This document shows positions 58,368 to 64,000 of a DNA stretch of 64,000 nt, piece after piece. Under the pieces are notes generated by a model that was given only the letters and a program-made list of their open reading frames with translations, was not told the origin of the DNA and made no database searches. The DNA comes from Blattamonas nauphoetae. Its lineage: Eukaryota > Preaxostyla > Oxymonadida. The stretch covers positions 62,001-126,000 of the forward strand of contig JARBJD010000109.1 in assembly GCA_033064195.1 (NCBI GenBank), given 5' to 3'. Positions within the stretch are counted from its first letter, which is position 1; each line of letters begins with the position of its first letter. Position numbers and translations under genes: made by a program.

Positions 58368-61300
58368 ATGAAGGGTAGGATGGATCTTGCTTCACGACAT
58401 TCTGATTTACGATCGACTAGCACAGATCTCTCGACTTTTCAATCATTATCTGTTGCTCGTTTTGGCGTTCTTGACCAAATGTCTCCTTTTTTCTTTCAAA
58501 ATAAAAATTAAACTTCTATCGAAACATTAGATGTTTCTATGCCATATATCCACTCGTCCGTGTATGAATTCACTATATTTCATGATTTTTCCAGAAACCG
58601 ATCTTCTCGACCGTCTTTCAAATCGTATTCATCATCATCGCTGTCATTCAATGGGTTGGAATACTTTCCAAATTCAACATTTGGCCTCTTGGAGGACAAT
58701 CAGGAGAGTTTATCGTCTCTCTATTGCGGTCTCTTTTTCTTCTCGCAATCAACTTTCATTCAGCTATTTCGATCTCTCAATCACCTACTCATCTGATACT
58801 GTTCATTTTGTTGTCTTAATTGTGATATTAGCCATATATTTATGGCTCTTCACCCTCATTATCATACACGCTGTTCTCTCACGAAACGAGAAGCCACTTC
58901 CACGAAAATTACCACAACTCGCCTCAGCACTAGCTGAGCTATTCTTTGGTGTTCTGGCGATTCCCATTGTCACCTTATGTGTAGCTCCCTTCTACTGTCT
59001 CTCGAGTGCATCATCGCTCCCCTATTTCGTTCAGTTGACTTGTGACTCAACCATCCAAGTTCTCCGCCTCGTTTTTGGACTCGTTTTTCTCATTTTATAT
59101 CTTCCTATTGCCCTTATATACACATTGCTCGCCTTTGATCAAGATTTTGGCCGGTGTTCGTTTTTCTGTTGCCGACACACCATCATTCAACTCTCTTTCT
59201 TTCTCTCCCTAATTGCCCTCGCAATTGTCTCTCCTCTTCTCTCATCACAACTTCTCATCTTAGCTATCGTTTCTCTTGTAGTATTTTCTGTCTTCTGTGC
59301 TTTCTTCTTGTTCTACCAACCCTTCATGTCAGCGAAAGGTAACGCATTCTACTCTGCATGCACTGGTTTCGTTGTGGTCCTTGATATATCTTTTCTCGTA
59401 TCCACATTCATTGGGCCTTATGATTCCAACAAACCCTTCCTTCCGTTCGTGATTGTCATTCCGTTCCTTCTCGTAGCAATTGCGGCCGCTTTCGGCCTCT
59501 ATTTTCTCTCTAATTTCATTTCTAGGCGATATTACGTTATGGGCCCGAAGGATAGTATCCCTATTCTGCCGTCTAAACACTTTCCTGAACAAACCACATC
59601 TTATCTCAGAAACTCTCAAATGGACGATACCCGATATTTACTCTCCCCATCATCTCAATCCGTAAGCAATCACAAAATGCAGACTGTCCTTTCCCCGCCA
59701 CCCATTCCTTTCACTTCTTCGTCTGTCCCCATTCTTCTTCCTGTCAGTCAACTTCAATCTCCAACCGAGAAGGCTCCAGCTGGAAATCCCGACTTCCCAT
59801 CATCTCCAATTGTGATCCGCATGCCCTCACAAACGCAATCCGTTCCTCATTCTCCAAACACAGCTGCCTCGACTTCGAATCTTCAGTCTGGCTTTCATTC
59901 GTCTGATATCTCTGAAATTGACGAAGCCCATAAACCCACGTCATTGTCGGAAATTGTGCCGACTCCGCGGGATCACACAAGGAACACTACAGAAGTGATG
60001 TCATCTCGAAGAAATTCCGCTGTCGTCGTTTCGTCTCCACGTCCTCATCCGAATCAGGCATCAACCGATCATCTTCCCAAACTGGTTCGTGGATTGTCAT
60101 CTCAACTCCAATCAGCTCCATTCTCTGCCCGATCTCTCTCACAACTCCAGAATCCAACCCCTACCAACCAATTGTCTGCCCTCATCATCTCCGAGCAGCT
60201 CCGTCCATCTAAACCAGTCCCGAAATACACTCGCTTCTTCCAGTTTGAACGGGCAATCAGATTCATCCAATTGCCTGAGTTCCGCCAGGAACACTCGCAT
60301 CATGTTTTCTGCGAAAAAATGATGGCACTTGGAACGAAGAAATTCGCAAACAGTTCGGCAATGTGGACCACAGCTGCCCTGTATTACAGCTCAATCTTCG
60401 AAAATAAATCAAAAGCAGCAGATGCTCTACAGAAATCCAAGCAGTGTGTGCCAAACATCATCGAACGATGGACCGAATTCAGGTTTATGAGAGATATGGA
60501 GCAGACAAAGATGCAAGAAGGAGGACAGAGCACTTCTGTCCTCTTCCGACTCGAGATGGACAAGGCCACAAGAGAGCACGAACAGAGCAAGGCCTACTTT
60601 AAACAGATCTGGTTTCTGCTGAGCAAAGACAACATCGATATGGATCGAGTGAATGTCTTTCTGAATAAGGGAATCTCAGCATATTGGAAAGCCAATGTGG
60701 TGTATCTGGCACTTCTTGAAGCTTACCCGAACAGTACTCAAGTCATCAGAGGGCATGGAAGTCTGATCAGAGACATCGAACGAGACGACGATCTTGCGAT
60801 GTCCATGTTCAATCATGCAAATGCACTTGAGGACACATCTTATTCCACATCCAGCGAGTCGGAGTCGATGGGATCAAAACTGAGCGAGGGTGGATCGAGA
60901 CTAGGAAATAGGGCGATGTTCCATACAAAGAACAAGCGTCGTAGAAGAAAGAAGAAGGGGATCCGTGGATCGCAGTTCATTATGTCGGAAGTCAAAAAGA
61001 AGAATCCGGCTCGAAAGTTGTTGATTGTGCTGATTTCGTACTCGATTATCATCGCAGTTGGTATGGCGATGATGTTTATTATCGCCTTCATCACTTACCA
61101 AAGCTGTGTGTCATACTCTTCTGATATCCAACATATCGCTGAGATCCAGATGGTCTGTACACGAGGTCTCCGCACACTCAAAAATTGGGAGATTCAGCAC
61201 ACTCAATGGGTTATCGATGATCCTGATCTGATGGCCTCTCTCATGTACATCCCCCCAGAGACTGTTCAACGTGAAAATCTTCGAATCTACGCGCGCGATT

Positions 61301-63951
61301 TGGGAGAGGATCTGCTCTTCACATACAATTCATTATCCGAAGCGGAGAAAGACTACTTTGAAGGCTCCAAACCTAATTTCTTTGCCCTCAATACGGACAG
61401 CACCGGAGCGATCACAAAAATATGGGAGCATCCAATGAGCGTTATGGATGTTGTCAATTCAGTCTACAACAGTCTCTTCTATGTCGCTGATTTTGGAAGC
61501 ATCTCTGACTTGATGTCGATCAACCAAGCAAACTATGTTTATACAAACGTCCCGGTTGTTGCGATGGAGGAGTTGAAGTTCATGACAGGCGAATTCTCGC
61601 ACTTCTCAAAACGCTCTGTGGATGTCTCGGTGATCGTTTCGATTGTGATCTGTGCATTCATCATCATGTACACATTCTTCCCAACGTCGTTTACATTCAT
61701 TCTGTACGCACGGAAGTTTACGAAACAACGAAAGGAGGCATTGTTCAAATTTGTCACTGCACCAAAGCAGACGTATATCAAACTGAAGACGAGACTGGAT
61801 GGGACAGATCCGGACCAAAACTCGGCGACGGATGCAATGTCAACGATTGACCCTGTCTCGACGGTGGATCTGGTTGACACAATTGGATTTGATCATAGCG
61901 AAATTGTGCTGGATGCACCAAAGAATCGGTATCAAGTGAACAGTGGGCGAGACGGAACAATATCTTCGGGTAGGAGGGTTTCACATCATGCCATGATTCC
62001 GAGCAAATTTGGGACGGGTTCTGTGAGCATTATCGACGAGTTAGACAGTTTTAACTCAAACAAGGCGTCGACAGTCGCGGAATCAAGCAACAGATCAGAA
62101 GAAGAGAAGAATCCTCCAACGGAGCAAGCCCAGTCTGAGGTCGACAACTTGGATTCTGTGGAGAAAATCAGACAAAGGAGGAAAGAGAAGAAGGACCGGA
62201 AAGGATCGCTTTACTCCTCGCTTAATCTTGATCCACTACCTCCACTACCTGATTCAGCTGTCCCTCAAAATGTCTTTCAACGCCCTTACTCCACCATCCA
62301 CTCACCGAGCATCTTCACACCACCCTCATTCTCTCCTCTCGAGCCCTTCCCTGACTCACTCACTGGAGCAGCACAGATGCCAAATCAAGCACAAACCACC
62401 ATCTTCAATGAACCGGAAAAGCAGGAAGGACAACCTGAAGTTGCCGAGGAAGAAGAAGGAGAGGAGGAAGATGAATACATAAATGATCTGAGAGAGAAGG
62501 TCCATAAGCTGCACAATGTTAATCCACCTGCTCTCAAGTGTATGCTCTCAACCACTCTCATCATATCGTGGATCTGCATTGTGACCGTTGCTCTCACAGC
62601 AATCCTATCTGTACAAACGATTGGATTGAATCGAGACCAACTTTTCTTTTCATCGTATCGTGAATCGATCGTAAATGTCATCGTCTTTAATGCCATCCAA
62701 ATCCCATTCCCATCTCTCCCTGTCCCAGAACAGTTCACCTATGCTAAATCCACTCGTCCTGGGTGGAAAGATCTCTCACACATAAACAACAACGCCGAAG
62801 TCCTTCAACAAAACATGGATGATCTTCTTCAGTACTTCGTCACAATCCATCGAAAGCTGAAGGAAGGAGCGGACGAAAAAGACCCGTCCTATTTAAGCGG
62901 GGATGAGGAAATAGATGCGCGCTCAGTTCCGAGAACACTCAAACCGAAATCGGACATGTTAGTCATCGCTCTGAACCAAACGAAGTGTCTTTTGTACAAC
63001 GAATCGCTCTGCACTCCAGGCAGGATGTATGACATCGAAAACGAGTTCCTCGGACTGGAATCTCTCATTTCTGACTTTGTTATGGCTGCTCGGTCGATCA
63101 TTCAAGTGCCAAATGCTGGGGCGGCTATCACTCTCAATGACTCCAACATAATGAAACTTATGTCCATGGTCAGGTTCGATCTCGCCGACGGAATCTCAAA
63201 GTACACAAATGCTCTAACCATTGACCAGGAGGCCCTCATGCTACAGTATCGGAACATCTTGGTTGTGATCTCGATTGTGTGTTATCTACTCATCCTCGCC
63301 ATCACTTCCTGCCTCCTCTTCCCTGCGTATTATATGCTTCGAAGAACTTCGATGGTGACAGACATGATTGTATCTATCGATCCGCGGTTGGATCAGATGT
63401 TGAACGTTATCACGTGGAATGATGATCGTGGCTCGGGAATAGCACGATTTGATTATCAACACAAAGAAGTGTGTGATTCAGCTGTGGCATTGGTGACAGG
63501 AATGGAGAAGGACACATGGACAAAGATGCGACGACGATTGTGTGCTGATCTTGTCACGAAAATATTCGCAACGGTGGACGACGAGGAGCAGATGATGCGA
63601 AAGTACAGGATCAACCACAAACACGTCTCGAAACACGAATCAGAACATTCATCGATCGTCACGAAACTTCTGACGTCAATTATACACATCCTTCACGACG
63701 CTCCTGGGGCTCAGACGAATCTGATCCAGATTCTATCAATGTGGCTCCTGCAACACACTTCTTTCTTTGACCGAAGCATGGTGAGTGCTTTGGAGGATAA
63801 AATAGCAAAAAGCGAAGTGATGGAAGAAATTGACATGGGGAAGTTTGTTATTCCTCCCTCATTGGCAGCTTATTTGGAGTCGGACAAGTGTTCGATGGCT
63901 CGACAAGGCCAGATTAATTCACTTTTTTCTGGATTGCGCTTAGGAGTGTAA
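58368..63951 (+). CDS. Polytopic membrane protein of the tiny-macrocyst (TmcB) type
   Basis: Four exons: 58368-58480, 58531-58555 (25 bp), 58595-58728 and 58764-63951. The introns are 50, 39 and 35 bp, giving about 1,819 residues ending in TAA. After a short hydrophilic N-terminus, residues about 40-330 hold eight or more membrane segments. Residues 360-560 are Ser/Pro-rich. A helical cytosolic region about 560-760 follows (FERAIRFIQLPEFRQ, then a K-x-x-A-D-A-L-Q-K-S block), like the repeats of TmcB-family proteins. Single membrane segments lie near residues 841, 1043, 1350 and 1588, enclosing loops that could be extracytoplasmic sensors. The C-terminus has no cyclase or kinase domain, although related protists fuse such domains here. 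The family is abundant in trichomonads and amoebozoans and is poorly characterised. Start and first introns were chosen by frame; the 25-bp exon is the least certain part. Confidence 0.6.
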
Positions 63952-64000
63952 TATTCACTCGTAACGGAGAGACTCTTCGTATTTCCTTCCTTTATTCTTG

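Noticed and set aside
1-64000. tRNA, rRNA, CRISPR arrays or bacterial-type operon signals
   Set aside because: None seen by reading both strands. Repeats present are protein-coding tandem units or transposon ends, and the gene structure is eukaryotic.

Overview
The window reads as nuclear DNA of a compact, intron-bearing protist. The genes are unmistakably eukaryotic: a VPS13 lipid-transfer protein, the SNARE YKT6, an importin-beta, a GRAB-type golgin, a protein kinase, an ASH-domain protein resembling a ciliary component, and a large membrane protein of the tiny-macrocyst (TmcB) type. Nearly all introns I could place are 29-61 bp with GT..AG ends, and intergenic gaps are often only 100-300 bp. 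TmcB-like proteins, tiny introns and a Crinkler/RHS-type gene together suggest a metamonad, perhaps an oxymonad such as Blattamonas. That placement is inference. The code looks standard: TAA, TAG and TGA all end apparently intact genes.

Layout. (1) 1-4930 is a large inverted duplication. Arms 1-1825 and 2256-4079 are almost identical around a 430-bp spacer, and each carries a copy of an armadillo-like gene; only the right copy is complete at its 3' end. (2) 5217-10217 is a two-exon gene with a P-loop and a nuclease-like region, of Crinkler/RHS type. (3) 10559-17510 is a 6.95-kb inserted element with inverted ends and an AAT target duplication. Its empty site is visible at 1821-1850. Nested in it is a 3.9-kb DNA transposon (10657-14552) with a three-exon DDE-like transposase, followed by a decayed coiled-coil gene. 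(4) 17530-18215 is a third, truncated copy of the armadillo-like gene. (5) 18241-28436 is a gene for a protein of about 3,390 residues, nearly all coiled coil, with a 1,122-bp internal tandem repeat and an intron directly after the start codon.

(6) From 28566 to 57258 five genes lie on the minus strand: importin-beta, an ASH-domain (CFAP221-like) protein, the golgin, the kinase and VPS13. A 258-bp divergent promoter region then separates VPS13 from plus-strand YKT6 (57517) and the TmcB-like gene (58368-63951).

Functionally, the right half is housekeeping membrane traffic and nuclear transport: golgin tethering, YKT6 fusion, VPS13 lipid transfer and importin. The left half is accessory DNA shaped by duplication and transposition. 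Exon joins were worked out by hand from reading frame and GT..AG ends, and were not checked against transcripts.
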